64,000 bases of DNA from Rubellicoccus peritrichatus. GTDB taxonomy: Bacteria > Verrucomicrobiota > Verrucomicrobiia > Opitutales > Cerasicoccaceae. How positions within the stretch are numbered: position 1 is the first letter of the stretch; every line of letters starts with the position of its first letter. Below are positions 63,366 to 64,000 of the stretch, in pieces. Location: the NCBI RefSeq assembly GCF_033100135.1, contig NZ_CP136920.1, forward strand, positions 2,289,001 to 2,353,000, read 5' to 3'. Position numbers and translations under genes: made by a program. The notes below the pieces were generated by a model. It saw only the letters and a program-made list of their open reading frames with translations, made no database searches and was not told where the DNA came from.

Positions 63366-64000
63366 CAAGGCGCCCAACCGTTGGTGAAGAAAGGGCTATC
63401 AACTGATTCACCATCGTTGTGAAGTGCGATGTATTCATCGTAGGTCAGTGGACTTACCGTCCCACTGCCCAAAACGACATTCATGTAGGCCTCGCCACCA
63501 TCCTGATAAGGGAAATCAGTTGAAGGCCAGTCGGGCCAGGCGACATCAAATACGACGATGGCTTTGTTGTCATCGACCATGTAGTTGCCTGGCGCGGTCA
63601 TGACGTTGTATCGGAAATGCGTATGCCCCGGCTCATGCAGCCAGGCGGGAGTTTCGTTTGATTCTACAATGGGATTGCGGAAAATTTCCTGAATCTCCGA
63701 CGCGTTTGTTTGGTAAAGGTTGAGGTATGGCGCGAGTTTTTCCTGCATGTAGGGATAATTGGCGGCAACCAGATCACCGGCAGGATTAACCGGGCCATCC
63801 CAGTCGTAGTTTTTCATCAGGGGGAAGCGACCATGTTCATCTATCTGGCTCAACATGATAGCCTGATGGATGGAGCGCATACGTGTCGTTGCTTCGACTT
63901 TCCATGCCTTTGACCTGACACTGGAGGTAATGGGGATGAGGATCGCCGCCAGAAGTAGCACGATACTGAGAGTCACCAGGATTTCGACTAGTGTGAATCC
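63365..64000 (-). CDS. Type II/IV pseudopilin-like protein (start outside window)
   Basis: The frame is open to the right edge. The first visible codons read GFTLVEILVTLS, the prepilin peptidase cleavage site and methylated Phe-type N terminus of type IV pilins and type II secretion pseudopilins, so only the short leader is missing. After the hydrophobic helix the soluble part of about 185 residues has the layout of G/H-type pseudopilins common in Verrucomicrobiota (MRSIHQAIMLSQIDEHGRFPL ... GHTHFRYNVMT ... IVVFDVAWPDWP). It is the first visible gene of the operon with GH5. A role in secretion or surface display of the glycosidase is possible. Confidence 0.88.
   Translation of the reverse strand, partial: GFTLVEILVTLSIVLLLAAILIPITSSVRSKAWKVEATTRMRSIHQAIMLSQIDEHGRFPLMKNYDWDGPVNPAGDLVAANYPYMQEKLAPYLNLYQTNASEIQEIFRNPIVESNETPAWLHEPGHTHFRYNVMTAPGNYMVDDNKAIVVFDVAWPDWPSTDFPYQDGGEAYMNVVLGSGTVSPLTYDEYIALHNDGESVDSPFFTNGWAP

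Overview
The window looks like chromosomal DNA of a marine Verrucomicrobiota bacterium, most likely class Opitutae (Puniceicoccales-like). This is an inference from gene content: four PEP-CTERM exported proteins, three secreted sulfatases with a genuine formylglycine-generating enzyme, a LacI-type regulator beside a GPH sugar symporter, a CobA-HemD fusion, a type IV pilin-like pseudopilin and a giant surface-type protein. No insertion sequence, phage, CRISPR array or rRNA gene was seen.

Layout. 1-13.7 kb is a sulfated-glycan type locus. It holds two co-directional sulfatases (the first cut by the window edge), two divergent paralogous PEP-CTERM proteins, a third sulfatase divergent from a large secreted trypsin-like multidomain protein, a GPH symporter and a LacI regulator. 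A 14-bp palindrome, AAGAATCGATTCTT, or a close variant of it, lies in the control regions of the PEP-CTERM pair, of sulfatase 3 and the peptidase, and of the symporter and lacI. I read this as one LacI regulon. 13.7-16 kb holds a Dabb lipoprotein, a small PEP-CTERM gene, tRNA-Val and a partial copy of that tRNA's 3' end. 16-20.2 kb is housekeeping: ilvN, ilvC, hemC and cobA-hemD. 20.5-34 kb is a mixed stretch: an AraC regulator, an exported agmatine-deiminase-like enzyme, a methyltransferase, an ASCH protein, signal peptidase I, a tandem pair of related unknown secreted proteins, RidA, a ketopantoate reductase, a nucleoside phosphorylase, AcpS, tRNA-Lys and tRNA-Thr.

34.2-49.2 kb is one gene for a protein of about 4996 residues. 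By eye it contains 77 beta-propeller-like blades in groups of 14, 14, 7, 14, 14, 7 and 7, which equals eleven seven-bladed propellers. These are separated by arrays of immunoglobulin-like repeats and followed by a Trp/Tyr-rich C-terminal domain that also occurs in a small secreted protein at 24.0 kb. The blade pattern shows that a unit of roughly 5.5-6 kb was duplicated head to tail. This is the most unusual object in the window.

49.3-64 kb holds an unknown protein coupled to the formylglycine-generating enzyme needed to mature the sulfatases, then a DoxX protein, a YHS protein, a SulP transporter, a response regulator-kinase hybrid, an HlyD/ABC export pair and an alpha/beta hydrolase. It ends with a minus-strand operon of pseudopilin, GH5 glycosidase, small secreted protein and PEP-CTERM protein that runs off the right edge. 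Sulfatases, FGE, sulfate-type permease, symporter and GH5 together fit a polysaccharide-degrading lifestyle.
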